Shown one piece after another: positions 23,301 through 34,416 of a stretch of 64,000 nt of DNA. Source of the stretch: Mytilus edulis (Eukaryota; Mollusca; Bivalvia; Mytilida; Mytilidae); NCBI RefSeq assembly GCF_963676685.1, contig NC_092347.1, positions 65,544,596 to 65,608,595 of the forward strand, read 5' to 3'. Each line of letters starts with the position of its first letter. Within the stretch, counting starts at the first letter, position 1. Made by a program: the position numbers and the translations under genes. The notes beneath the pieces were generated by a model that was given only the letters and a program-made list of their open reading frames with translations, was not told where the DNA came from and did no database searches.

Positions 23301-23810
23301 TTACATAGGTGTAGGTACCTTGAAATCTTTAAACAACATTCACATTCAAATTCAGTATTTTGTACAAATTATGATAAAATAGCAAAATACATGGTAAAAA
23401 TACATGTTTTAAACAAATGTTACAGGAGTTATGAAGTGAAAGTTTTCACTTTCAAGACTAGTTGTCCATTATTCAGTTTTAACCTTGGACTCGGTTTGAC
23501 AATACCAATCCTCATTTTTGAGAATGTTTGCATCCATTGAAACAAACCTATCTTCTTAATTTTTTAACTCAGAAACTATTATTCAGATTAGTGTTGATTC
23601 TTGAAAATGTTTATATTATATATGTTTTCATTGTATATTTTGCTGTACAATACATTTTTAATTTACTATGTAACATCTTGCTAACAATCCTTGAAATCTT
23701 CAAACGTCAGGAGTGGCATGTAAATGTATGTACATGCATCGGCCAAATGGAAATTCAGTATCTTGAATAAATCAATAAAAAGAGAAAAACACTTTTAAAA
23801 AATGCGTGTT
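20380..23810 (+). repeat. Tandem direct duplication, unit about 1.71 kb
   Basis: Positions 20401 onward (acaaaataaaaaatgaactg) recur at 22115, and the match runs to about 22090/23810 with few differences, so two nearly identical units lie head to tail. Each unit holds a copy of repeat C (21230-21410; 22950-23140). Each also holds a truncated piece of the esterase 5' end (ctcggtttgacaataccaat, then gagaatgtttgcatc, at 21771-21815 and 23491-23535). The small reading frames here (for example at 21509, 22127, 23160) are repeat-derived and not conserved as proteins. Confidence 0.85.
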
Positions 23811-23932
23811 TAAACAAATGTTACAAGAGTAATTAGGTAAATTTTTTGACTTTAAAGAATAGTTGTCAATATTTTTCAGTTTGAATCTTAGACTCGGTTC
23901 GACAACATCAATCCTCACCTATACTTTGGAGA

Positions 23933-25621
23933 ATGTTTGCACCGTGCTTTCTTTTAATTGTATTTCTAGTAACTAATTGCACATCAGTAAATACAAAAAT
24001 AAAAACGAAAATAGGAAAAATTGAAGGGTTTACTCAGATTGTACTTGGTAAAAAGTTAATTACACACTTAGGAATCCCATTTGCCGAACCTCCAGTTGGA
24101 AATTTAAGATTTAGGAAACCTGTTCCAAAACGGCCATGGAGAGGAACAAGAAAAACTCTGAAGTTCGCTAAATCGTGTTCCCAGCCAACTTTCTTTACCA
24201 CTAATATTCCAGCGGCCAACCAAGGTGAAGACTGTTTATACCTAAATGCATGGATCCCTCAAGGAGGATGTAAACGCAAACATACAATGGTATGGATTGT
24301 TGGAGGAGGGTTCCTTACTATGAATGTTATTGGTAGTGATCCGAAAGCTATTGCTGCATTTACAGATACTATTGTGTTCACAATTAATTATAGAGTTGGA
24401 CCATTAGGTTTTCTATATTTTGACCACAACGATGCTCCTGGTAATATGGGACTGCTTGATCAATCACTAGCAATCAAATGGATATATGACAACGTGAGAA
24501 GATTTGGAGGAAGTAAGCATAAAATAACTTTATTTGGACAAAGTGCTGGCGGTGCTAGTGTGAATTATCACATGCACTCCGAATTTACGCGCCGATATTT
24601 TCAAAAAGCAATCATACAAAGTGGAGCAGCTGATACGAAATTTGGCTATCATTCCCCTTCTGTAGCACTTAAAACTGCTAATGATTTTGCCGAGCAGCTT
24701 GGTTGTAACAAGGCCTCAGTAGAGGATAAGATTGAATGTCTACGATCATTACCAGCCTCAATAGTGTCGGCAATACAAATTTCTCCTATTCCGAACCCTC
24801 CGTTATTTATCAGGTCTCATTTACCTACAATTGACAAATGTGGATTCATTTCCAAATCACCAATAGAGCTCGGGAAACAGCCTCTTCCCAAGCATATACC
24901 AGTTTTGTTAGGGGTCGTAAAAGATGAGGTATCGTTCTTCATGATACAAAAATTTAACAATACTTTTAGATATTTGGATGATATATTGGCTCTAAATAAT
25001 GACGACTTCAGTATGTATACTAAAGAAATTTATCCTGTAGAACTTACTTTAAATAAAGCTAATGATAACAATGACCACTGCCCTTTCCTCGATCTTGATA
25101 TCTATATCATAAACGGGAAGCTTAATACAAAAATTTATGATAAAAGAGATGATTTTTCATTTCCTATTGTTAATTATCCATTTTTAGATGGTGACGTTCC
25201 CTTGTCACCATCTTATGGTGTGTATATATCTCAACTTGTACGATTCGCTCGTGTATGTAACAATGTATTAGATTTTAGCGAGAGAAATTTATGTATTACT
25301 GAAAAATTATTACACCAGGGTTTTCGATATCACAAACTGGTCAAAACATTTACTAAATTTTATCACCGGTATAAGGAAATAATTCGTAAATATAACTCAA
25401 CATGCAGACATCTTATACGTTCAGGTATTTCACATCCAAAATTTTATGGAAATATTCTTTATAAAGCACAAAAATGTCAGTATTCTCCTCAGAAACTAAC
25501 AAAACCTTTAAATAGACTTATTAAAAGGGGATATAGTTACGATACTGTTGTCAGGTCATTAAAGATTGCATATTTTGGCTTTAACATTGATTCACTGATA
25601 GGGTCTTTGCATCGGAACTAA
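23933..25621 (+). CDS. In-frame chimeric ORF: esterase N-terminus fused to reverse transcriptase C-terminus
   Basis: This is a 562-codon frame. Residues 1 to about 337 are the esterase, from the signal peptide through the nucleophile and the acid residue. From about 338 (IQKFNNTFRYLDDILALNND) it is reverse transcriptase, starting just before the YLDD catalytic motif. It continues through CPFLDLDIYI, KIYDKRDDFSF and SYGVYISQLVRFARVCNN to a stop at 25621. The esterase part lacks its catalytic His, and the RT part lacks the N-terminal fingers and first Asp motif, so neither enzyme should work. The open fusion is most simply a chance of the insertion frame. Confidence 0.85.
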   Translation: MFAPCFLLIVFLVTNCTSVNTKIKTKIGKIEGFTQIVLGKKLITHLGIPFAEPPVGNLRFRKPVPKRPWRGTRKTLKFAKSCSQPTFFTTNIPAANQGEDCLYLNAWIPQGGCKRKHTMVWIVGGGFLTMNVIGSDPKAIAAFTDTIVFTINYRVGPLGFLYFDHNDAPGNMGLLDQSLAIKWIYDNVRRFGGSKHKITLFGQSAGGASVNYHMHSEFTRRYFQKAIIQSGAADTKFGYHSPSVALKTANDFAEQLGCNKASVEDKIECLRSLPASIVSAIQISPIPNPPLFIRSHLPTIDKCGFISKSPIELGKQPLPKHIPVLLGVVKDEVSFFMIQKFNNTFRYLDDILALNNDDFSMYTKEIYPVELTLNKANDNNDHCPFLDLDIYIINGKLNTKIYDKRDDFSFPIVNYPFLDGDVPLSPSYGVYISQLVRFARVCNNVLDFSERNLCITEKLLHQGFRYHKLVKTFTKFYHRYKEIIRKYNSTCRHLIRSGISHPKFYGNILYKAQKCQYSPQKLTKPLNRLIKRGYSYDTVVRSLKIAYFGFNIDSLIGSLHRN

Positions 25622-26266
25622 ACACATTTATTTCTAAAAAAACAGTTGTTGGCATGACACGGGTTATGTTCTTCTCATATATTTTATGATAGTATGATAC
25701 TAAACCCCTAACGGGAGGGATTGTACCTGATATTCATATGATGAAGACATAATCTTTCAATCAGTTTAATTGAGGTCTGGAGCTGGCATGTCAGTTAACT
25801 GCTAGTAGTCTGTTGTTATTTATGTATTATTGTCATTTTATTTATTTTCTTTTGTTACATCTTTTGACATCAGACTCGGACTTCTCTTGAACTGAATTTT
25901 AATGTGCGTATTGTTATTCTTTTACTTTTCTACATTGGCTAGAGGTATAGGGGGAGGGTTGAGATCTCATAAACATGTTTAACCCCGCCGCAATTTTGCG
26001 CCTGTCCCAAGTCAGGAGCCTCTGGCCTTTGTTAGTCTTGTATGATTTTAAATTTTAGTTTCTTGTGTATAATTCGGAGTTTAGTATGACGTCCATTATC
26101 ACTGTACTTTTATGCATATTTTAGGGGCCAGCTGAAGGACACCTACGGGTGCGGGAATTCTCGCTACATTGAAGACCCATTGGTTGCCTTCGACTGTTGT
26201 TTGCTCTATGGTCGGGTGGTTGTCGCTTTGACATATTCACCATTTCCTTTCTCAATTTTATTCATG
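24944..26266 (+). mobile_element. 5'-truncated retroelement (Penelope-like, tentative) in esterase copy 2
   Basis: The insertion starts inside the RT domain and ends with a tail (ggtcgggtggttgtcgcttt..., ctcaattttatt) that is also found at 49630-49687. A 6-bp duplication TTCATG flanks it (24938-24943 and 26261-26266). 5' truncation plus a short target duplication fits target-primed reverse transcription. The family assignment is inference: the RT sequence SYGVYISQL and its association elsewhere in the window with a GIY-YIG-like domain suggest a Penelope-like element. The 25622-26260 part is its 3' untranslated region. Confidence 0.8.
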
Positions 26267-26459
26267 GCTTTTTACGTTAATTTGCTGAAGGTACCTATAG
26301 ACATCAATGATGGAGTTATAACAAGGGATGAGTACTTCAGAATTCTCCCACTGCTCGTCGCTGCGAACAATGCAACTTATGCTAAAATCGCTGGATACTA
26401 TCTTCGTCCATTCCTACCAGATGAACCACGGTCATACTTAGATGTCTCCATAAACATAG

Positions 26460-27150
26460 GTTAGTTGTTAACGTTAAGATATTTATAAAATAATGTCCAG
26501 GTTTGTAAAATGTTTTATTTCTGTCATTTAACTTTGGCTTTACATTTTTAAACTATACTGATAATTTTAAAAAATAATTCAAGTCGGTTATTTCTTGTTA
26601 CTGAATTTCATTTTTATTGTCAAGTACCAATTAACTCGTGATTGTTTCCAAGATTAACATTTTGAACGCCAGACTCGCGTTTCGTCTACAAACTTCTCAT
26701 TAGAGACGCTCGATAAAAATGTTAAAAAGGCAAACATGTACGAAGTTAAAGAGAGTTCAGGATCCAAAATTTATAAAAGTTCTTAGTAAAGAACAAATTG
26801 CAACGATTCAATTGATAATGCAAAATGATGGTTATTTTGCAAACCAATGAACCATATTTACAATATGCCAAACCCTTACTGTAATAAAACAAATTGTTAT
26901 TCAAAACTCGAATTAAATCTATTCTTTCTGTATATATGTTATTATCGTGATTTAGGCATTTTTTGAAATGATTTATTGTAAATTGATTTGTTTTGCCACA
27001 AACATACAGTGCATCTTGAATGGTAATAACATTTATTGATTATAACGACGATAGTGAAACACCTTAAATGATAAAAATAACGCTTTACAAATGTGAATAG
27101 TATTATTAAAAGATTGTTATTTGATAAATATTCAAATATTATAATTGTAG
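26460..27150. other. Intron 1 of esterase copy 2, with decayed hammerhead repeat
   Basis: The donor is GTTAGT and the acceptor ttgtag. At 26666-26709 on the minus strand is a hammerhead-like motif. GAAA and GTC are present in changed context, but the core reads CTAATGA and stem II is broken, so it is inactive. Its repeat flank (gtacgaagttaaagagag) follows. Confidence 0.65.
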
Positions 27151-27412
27151 GTTCAGACATTAACTTCAAATGTCCTGTGATAGAAGTTGCACAGGCTTTG
27201 TCGACAGTAAACCCTGATAATACCGTCTACATGTATTCCTTCGAATATAGTTCATTATATCCACCTTTACCTGAATGGTTCGGGATACGACATGCAGCTG
27301 AAAATGCCTTTGTATTTGGTGCGCCTTTGATAGACCGCGTCAACTACTCTGACACAGATAGATATATCAGCAAGAGAATGATGAAATACTGGACAACATT
27401 TGCTAAAACAGG
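27151..27412 (+). pseudogene. Esterase copy 2, exon 2 (intact, 262 bp)
   Basis: This exon is open throughout in the phase expected from exon 1 (phase 1 in, phase 2 out). It contains GSDINFKCPVIEVAQ, the catalytic His in GIRHAAENAFVFG and the YWTTFAKTG end. The donor is gtattt. The coding sequence itself is undamaged; it is labelled pseudogene only because exon 1 is split. Confidence 0.85.
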
Positions 27413-28407
27413 GTATTTGATCTTTGTTTTTAATATTATCTCTAGTCCAGTTGTCATGGTAATATAAATCTCTTTGAACTTAACGTAAAAATTTCTTTAG
27501 TTATGAATATGTTTCCTGATTCGTCGTTTAAGAATTCAAAATAAAAAAATCATTGATAATTTCCTTGTCCGTACCAAAAATTTGAAAATATCGCCATCTT
27601 TTGAATTTTTATTTTGGACATATGTAACCAATAACAACGTTTTATGTACGCTTTTAATTTTTTTACCAAGAATACATTATAGACTATAAAAAATGAGAAT
27701 AATTACTACTTCATTTTTGCAAGATTTATAGTATAACATTGTTTCTATAATTAAACAGCCGATATTAATGACATTCAGACAATAATTGGAATAGAATTGT
27801 CAAGATTAAATAACCTTTACTTGTTACATTTACATATTTTGTAAGATTGGCCATTCAAAGTACGCTGAAACTTTTTGCAGACATAACAGAAAGATCTGAA
27901 TATTTTTCAAAGTTTATCGATTTAAAAAATATATATAAGTTTATAATGTTTACTATCGGAATAAAAATGACATTAAACACCAAAAAAACACCAACAAAAA
28001 AACATTTAAGAATAATAACAATATAATAAAAGACGTGTAGGGGTAAAATCTAACTACGAATCTATACGTAATACGTCAAGCTGACCGAATTTTAAACCCT
28101 AGTATGTTTCATAAAGAAGTGTATACATCAAATAAGATATTTCACTTTCTCAGAAAAATTAATAGTTCGATGCAATACCGAACCATGGTGTTAGGTAACT
28201 ACTCCAATGCATTTCCGGTAAAATATATGATTATTAATTTTCGATTTAAAACATGATTGCTTGCTTAACAGTTTTGGCAATGTCTTTTTGGTAATCTACT
28301 TTTCATCATGTTCAATCCCAATGTGTATTTAATGGATTATTTTAATACAATTTCCTTTTTCTTTAAAAATACAATAATGAGTCCCATTATATGAATAATT
28401 TTTGTAG
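27413..28407. other. Intron 2 of esterase copy 2
   Basis: It aligns with intron 2 of copies 1 and 3 in part (ttttaccaagaatacattat at 27660 versus 10291; accgaaccatggtgttaggt near 28180 versus 44950). It lacks the Tc1 relic present in copy 1. No gene is inside. Confidence 0.6.
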
Positions 28408-28561
28408 AAATCCGAACTTCTGTAAAGACAAGTGTAACGATTGGAATCGCTATGACAGCCGGGACAAAAAGTACTTGATAATCGACAGTGACTGTCCTCA
28501 AGATGGCCAAGGACTAAGGGAAACACAGTGTGCTTTCTTGAAGAAAGTACTGGCCCCGTGA
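28408..28561 (+). pseudogene. Esterase copy 2, exon 3
   Basis: The acceptor is tttgtag and the exon ends at TGA 28559-28561. It encodes NPNFCKDKCNDWNRYDSRD, then KKYLIIDSDCPQDGQGLRET and QCAFLKKVLAP. Four cysteines are conserved with copy 3. AATAAA lies about 9 bp after the stop. Confidence 0.85.
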
Positions 28562-29400
28562 TAGTAATTAATAAATAGAATTATCAAATATGTTCTATTT
28601 TAATCATTTCCATTTCATTATAAATGAATTATCAAGTATGAAGTCCAACGAATCATGTAACTACCAAAGACACACTACGTGCTTGTTAAACATTACGATC
28701 TTTGAGAATGAGACAAAACCAATGTGAAATATTAAGGTAGTAAAGGCCCCGATTTGGACAAATTGTATCACTATTAAAACCAGAAAAATAACAGCTAGAT
28801 TAATGATAGTACAAAAAATGAAAAACAAATATGACCCATAGCAATTAACGACAACCACTGAAGTACAGTACAAATTAAACAAAATAAGATGTGTCATGTT
28901 GGCCAAAGATACATACAGGCAACAGTCGTATACCACTGTACAATTTAGCAAAAAAAAAAATCAAAAAAAATCTGGAAAACAAACAGATACTCGGAAAAAT
29001 ACATAAAATTTGAGGAAAACAATGGAAGAATAGAATAACGGAATCACATCTCTCGAACAAAAAATCAAAGGAAGTTGACGTTCGAGGTTGACAGCAAGAA
29101 ATATCAATACCAAAAAGCAACATATATGAAGTTCTTAAATGACAAAATTTTAATGTAAAACAATTCAAATGAAACAAACGATCGTTATGATTATTATACA
29201 ATCGACGCATCACTGAGAAAAATGTTGAGTAAACCTTACAATTCAAAATAGTAAATTTAACTGTCCGTTCAAAAAATAAAAAAATAACAATTTTACCGTT
29301 AAAGAATTTTTGATTAGAGATTTTGTTGGAATTTCGTGATATGAGACACGAAATTGACACATCTATCTGGTATAGATCAGTGTTTTAATGTCCGATTTGT
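28562..29400 (+). repeat. 3' flank of esterase copy 2 (end of segmental unit 2)
   Basis: It aligns with 45416-46200 (tgttctattttaatcatttc; aaccagaaaa.., ..gacaaccactg..; attcaaatgaaac..cgttatgatt). A short piece of repeat A is present near 28918. Reading frames on the minus strand are not conserved and are rejected. Confidence 0.6.
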
Positions 29401-30897
29401 ACCATTAAGATATCGGCATTGTATTTGTTCCAACATACATTAAACAACTGGCTGTGTAAATCAATTATTTAGAGGCTAAAAATTGTGAAAAAAGTTCTAA
29501 ACTTTAAATTCCGCAATTGAATTTGTCAGTATTTATCGAGTATTTATCGAGTCTCGAGTGCAATTTCGTATAAAAGAAATCTGCATTCCTGAACTGTGAA
29601 TATATGGCACATAAGTCAAATTTGACCTACAGTTTGATGGGTTTGGCTGTATTTTTTATTTCCTTTTAGTCATATAGCTAAGCACGTGTTTAAGTGTTAA
29701 ACACCATTGGATTTCAAACATTTGGATTTAAGTGTACATGTTCCAAATTAAGGTAAATTAGTCAGTGTTTCGGTACTGGCATGATTTTTTACAAACTGTT
29801 TTGTTTTAATTCTCTGTTAATAAGTTCATACATCATTTAGTAAAATAACGTCCAAACTCAGGCAAAGTTGTTAGTAGTTTGGTTTGATGATTTTTGTTTA
29901 TCCTACAACTGAGTGTCTTATCATACTTTAACAGCTTTATAAATATTTTGATATGAGCGTCACTGATGAGTCTTATGTAGACGAAACGCGCGTCTGGCGT
30001 ACTAAATTATAATCCTGATACCTTTGATAACTATTAACAGCTTAACATGTATTGCTAGCCTGTATTTGTTTACTACAAAGGTATCGTTTTAAAGCTCCGC
30101 CCACTGCCTGTCTATTGCTGTTGACAAGTGTTGTAAGAACTCACTTTCCTTAAAAATGTGCACTGAAATCGCATTCCAATCACGTATGTCTGCGTCTGTG
30201 AATGTTCTAGTCTCCGATTAGCGACCCTATTTCCGCTCATATACAAACATGAACATCAAAATCAACTCCATGTTCTTTTGTGTCAAACTTCAAGTTGAAA
30301 TTTTGAAGGTAACAATCACAAAATCAACAAAGCAACAATGTCAATTATCACTGATTGTACGGACAGTTCGTACTTCTGAAGCGTTAGACAAATCAAACAC
30401 TTTTGCCTAACATTGGACAATGTTTTGTTATAATTATTTACTGTTGAAATCAGTTGTTATGTTATAATGAGTAAATATTAACTTTGAGCAATGCATAATT
30501 GTTGACCATGCGAGATTCTTTTCTGTTCATTCGTCATAAGCTGAATGTGTGATATGAATATTGCTTCGCGAGGATTGAAGGATTTTAGATCGAAAAAAAA
30601 AAGCAATAAATGTGAGTTTTTCTGTCTTCGAAAGCAAAGAAAAACAATGTTCAAAATTAGTTGCAGGATAAAGACAAAATCTATTTAGCTGTTTTTGTGC
30701 CCGGCTCGAAACACTGAGGAATAAAACACACCAAAGCTCGTATTACAGCTGTTACTTAGCCTCGTACAAACACAGCTGATTACTCTTAACACTTATTGTC
30801 TATGTATACTGGCTTATAAAAAATGGTTTAAGCGTTCTGACAGTGTTGTTTTCGTTTCAAGGTCTGTTAAGCAAAACGATTGTACGTATATGATTTA
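29401..30897. other. Spacer holding an isolated hammerhead repeat
   Basis: Apart from the hammerhead motif at 29957-30000 and its repeat flank (about 29900-30030), nothing was recognised. The stretch 30060-30560 is less AT-rich but has no credible exon. Confidence 0.5.
29957..30000 (+). ncRNA. Hammerhead ribozyme, type I, canonical core
   Basis: Stem I pairs gcgtca (29957-29962) with tggcgt (29995-30000) over six pairs, two of them G-U wobbles. Then come CTGATGA (29963-29969), stem II GTCT/AGAC around a TATGT loop, GAAA (29983-29986), stem III AC/GT closing GCGC, and the cleavage triplet GTC (cut after 29994). Every invariant core base of the hammerhead is present. Stem III is only two base pairs but is palindromic (ACGCGCGT), as in retroelement-borne hammerheads that may act as dimers. 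Activity is inferred. Confidence 0.85.
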
Positions 30898-31267
30898 TAA
30901 GTAAGTAAGTAAGTAATTAGTTTATTACAGTGTCACAATCTTACATTATACATAATATATTATACATCAGATACAAACAGCATAAAAACATATAAGAATC
31001 CTGTCTTAAAAGACATGAGACACTTTTACCTCATGCTCATTAAATGCATACACAATTTAAAACACAAATTTTTCACTTAAAAGAACAAAAAAGGTAAAAT
31101 TGATTTAAAAATCTTAAATAAGATGCTAATAAATAATAATTAAAAATTTAATTTTTTTAAAAGTTATAAATTTATCTTTCTCCTCTTAAACATCAAATGC
31201 AATATTTTAGCTAATAAAAATAAAATTTCATCACAGCTCATAATATAATTAAATTTCTCTTCTACAC

Positions 31268-31960
31268 TCAAGATAATAAAATTTCAACATAGTTTGATAA
31301 AAAGGGTGAATTTAAAAGTTCCTCTCTCAAGTCCGAATAAAAATTACAGTTCATTAAAAAATGTTGTTCAGTTTCAATCGTATTTCCATCACAAAACTGA
31401 CAAATTCTTTCATTTAAAGGTGTAACTGGCTTGGTGTAACGTCCTGTTTCAATGGCGAGCCACAACGAAAGTTTGATAAAGTTCTACGGTAGTCTCTAAA
31501 CTTGACGGATTTCACATAACTGCTTGGCTTAAGATAACTTTTATACTGTCTGAACGTCCTAAGTTTATTTCCATTTTCACAGTTTCGATCGTTATGGACA
31601 TCGCGTAGCCAATTTTCAGCATCCATAGTGGTTAACTTGTCCTTTACAATATTAACTTTTTGTCGGATTGTCATATTTTGAGCGTTTATCAAAGAACTTA
31701 AGTAACTTTTTTGAATAAATTTCAGTACACGGGAATGTCACGAGCGCTGTTTTGATTTACTCGATTCATGTATCTTTTTAACGAGCCTATTTCCATCTAA
31801 ATTTGTAACTTTAAAATCCAGTCTCAAAACTTCGATATTTTGTTTAGTTTTTACTGTAGACCATCCCATGTCTCCACGTATAGCTATGTTTGAAGAGTTA
31901 TTGAAAGCACTTAGGTAGTATCGGCATGCTTTGTTTTGAAGTTTCTAATTGTTTGTGTTC
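31268..31960 (-). pseudogene. LINE C-terminal region with zinc knuckle, frameshifted
   Basis: The RT C-terminus is spread over at least three frames. The last part reads CQFCDGNTIETEQHFLMNC, a CxxC..H..C knuckle typical of the end of LINE ORF2 proteins. The preceding part (31414-31692) overlaps in another frame (RQKVNIVKDKLTTMDAENWL). Confidence 0.75.
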
Positions 31961-33650
31961 TGATATGCCCCAAATACTCGCTCCATATAATAAAACAGGC
32001 TGTACAAGGCTTTCATATAGTTTTGTAAATATGTCATAATCCATTCCGCCACATGAATGAACTTTGTATAAAGTGCGGAGAGTGCTCTGCTTGCCGACTT
32101 TCTTATTTCCTTCACTGTAAATTTCCAATTTAGATGTTCATCGAGCCACAATCCTAAATATCGATATTTACTGCAATAATCAATAGTTGTGTCTCCAAAA
32201 AGAAAGTTAAAGTTCGATCGAGGGGTTACGGGACATCGAAAATGTATTATTTTTGTCTTTTCAAAATTTAAACTCAATCTCCACTTTGAACACCAGTTGT
32301 TGACTACATTTAACATCATTTGAAGGGATTCTTCATCTGGTGCTAGTAAAAAAATGTCATCAGCGTATAACAGGATAGACAAAATGCACGACTCATTGAT
32401 CGGGATACCAAGATTCAGATTGTTTATTTCATCGACAAGATCGTTTACATACACAGAGAATAATGATGGGGATATTTTGCAGCCTTGTTTTACACCCATA
32501 TTAACGCCAAACATATCGGTCATATGGCCGTTTACTTTAACAGCATAGCGAACATCTACATATAGCGACTGTAGACCTTTCAGAAACTTTCCATTTATGC
32601 CTATTGACATCAGTTTAAACCACATCATCTCTCTATTTACAGAATCAAAGGCTTTTTTGGCATCGATGAAACAAGTAAACGTTGAAAATCTTCCAATTTT
32701 TCTATTAGTTATAATACTTGTTAGAGAGTATAAATGTTCGATGCAACCACGATCTTTTCTGAAGCCGTTTTGTTCATCGGCTAAGATGTTATTTTCTTCT
32801 AACCAGGATGATAAACGTGTGTTAAGAATATCTGCATATATGTTACAGGGAATTGACATCAGAGCTATCCCTCGATAACCTAAAGGATCACGATAATCTT
32901 TGTCTGGTTTTAATATTGGATTAATGAGTATGTTGTTCCATGTCGCAGGCACATCTCCATTGTCAAATGCATACTTTATGATCTTGAATAGAATATTCAC
33001 ACACGAGTTGTGACGAAGAAATTCGGCACATATTTGGTCGAGCCCGCCGGCTTTATTAAGTTTTGCTCGATAAACAGCCTTCTCAACGTCATCATACGAA
33101 ATATCACTATTTAAGATTTCTGACAGCTTTCCTGAAAGATTTATTATTTCATTTTCTAGTTGATGTTGGACAGTACATATAAAGTCTTCGTCGTACTTAC
33201 AATCAGTTACATTGAATAAATGTTCATACTTGCATTTCCATGTATCACATACTGTTTTAATATCTTTACACACATTACCTTCTGATGTTAATACTTCTAA
33301 TGGTATTGAAGAACGCCTGTCATTCGCTATTCCTAATTTACCAATTTTCTTCCAAAAGTCTCTTGTGTTGTTCTCTGTCGAAAGATTAAGTAACTCTTGC
33401 TGTTGTCGCATTTGATAACTTCGTTTTTCCTTCCTCAAAAGCTTATCGAACGCATTTCTCGATGTAAGAAATTGTTCTCGCTCACGTTTCTTTTTGGTAC
33501 CACATCCTTTCCATTTAAGCCATACCTTTCCATGTTCGCAGGTTTTATCCCACAGTAATTTGAGATTATCATTCCAGTATGGTTTGTATCTTGATTTTCC
33601 TTTTGACTTCCTGTTTTGGTTATCTCCTTCTGATTTTATATTTTATATAG
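31945..33650 (-). pseudogene. LINE reverse transcriptase (truncated)
   Basis: RNA-directed DNA polymerase of a non-LTR element. Reading on the minus strand: a linker with YKPYWNDNLKLLWDKTCEHG upstream of any start codon, then the RT domain with AVYRAKLNKAGG, GYRGIALMSI, QNGFRKDRGCIEHL, FIDAKKAFDSVNR (first catalytic Asp), GVKQGCKISP, LLYADDIFLL (YADD catalytic pair) and the thumb SLNFEKTKIIHF, KYRYLGLWLDE. The start is not a true gene start; the element is 5'-truncated. The frame is lost near 31960-32000 and continues in other frames downstream. Confidence 0.88.
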
Positions 33651-33973
33651 TACAGCAAACTTATGGATGTTTGAGGAAAGGATCCAGCAATAATATAAGA
33701 ATATGACTTTATTCATCTTTGACACTTATTCAAGAAATTAAGATTACTTTTATCATTTTATAGAAACGACATATGTCCCATGAAAACGTTAGTCGTTTAC
33801 ACTTCATTGCAGTCTACTTTATATGTTATCGCAGAAATATTGCGATATTTATATTATTGTAAAAATTGATACGTTGTAGGTTTCTCAAAAATACCTCGCA
33901 AATTCTTCATTTTTTGTCTACTTTCTCACTATCCCAATAATAACTGTTTTCAATTGACAGTTTTATGATAAAA

Positions 33974-34416
33974 GAATGAAATTCAAAACAGTGTGGCTTT
34001 GGCCATTGATTGACACATTAAATTCATCCATTAACTGGGACAATTTAGGTGAACGTTTGTATGTAACGACCACTGCTCACTATGTACTTTTTAAAGACGC
34101 TTCAACTATGGGGTCACCAAAGATTCTCAACACCTTCATAAGGTTATTCGAAAAATTAGTCAGAAATAACACGATGTTTTGATTTATACCAATTATATAA
34201 ATCAAAACATAAAGGTTATTCCTGATTAATTTTCGAATTATTTTATAATTAAAGGCGTTAAGAAACCTTTTGTGACCCCACAGTTTAAATGTCTATCGTA
34301 GGTACGTCGTGAACAGTGGTCGTTACAGACAAACGTTCACGTAAATTGTCCCAGTCAATGGATGAATTTAATGTGTCATTCAATGGCCACAGCCACACTG
34401 TGTTGAATTTCATTCT
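33974..34416. mobile_element. Fold-back element (MITE-like), copy C
   Basis: It has the same inverted arms as copies A and B (gaatgaaattcaaaacagtg to gttgaatttcattc). A reading frame at 33976-34182 lies wholly in the left arm and is not a gene. The flanks show only a partial TA match on the left. Confidence 0.8.

Larger units (their letters stand above)
23933..28561 (+). pseudogene. Carboxylesterase type B family gene, copy 2, split by a retroelement
   Basis: The exons are 23933-24943 joined across the insertion to 26267-26459, then 27151-27412 and 28408-28561. Without the insertion the lengths (1204+262+154) sum to 1620 bp, exactly 540 codons with the stop, the usual size for the family. 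The N-terminus MFAPCFLLIVFLVTNCTS looks like a signal peptide, so the product would be secreted or membrane-associated. Motifs: EDCLYLN at residues 99-105; oxyanion hole GGGF at 124-127; nucleophile Ser204 in GQSAGGAS; acid residue in GVVKDEVSF near 332; and catalytic His in GIRHAAENAF in exon 2. The catalytic triad is complete. Only the retroelement breaks the gene. Confidence 0.88.
30898..33654 (-). mobile_element. 5'-truncated non-LTR (LINE) retrotransposon
   Basis: On the minus strand the coding remnant starts just after a stop near 33655 and runs to a C-terminal zinc-knuckle region ending at 31268. The 3' end carries a TAAG-type microsatellite tail (30898-30917), as in several LINE clades. 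The endonuclease domain is missing. Sequence and architecture suggest the Jockey/CR1 group, without certainty on the clade. It lies between segmental units 2 and 3. Confidence 0.85.

Noticed and set aside
28661-29360. Minus-strand frames of 96 and 161 codons
   Set aside because: Hydrophobic, Phe-rich translations of A-rich plus-strand sequence in the duplicated 3' flank; not conserved in the paralogous flank at 45590-46200.
33976-34182. 68-codon plus-strand frame
   Set aside because: It lies wholly in one arm of fold-back element copy C; copies A and B break the frame.
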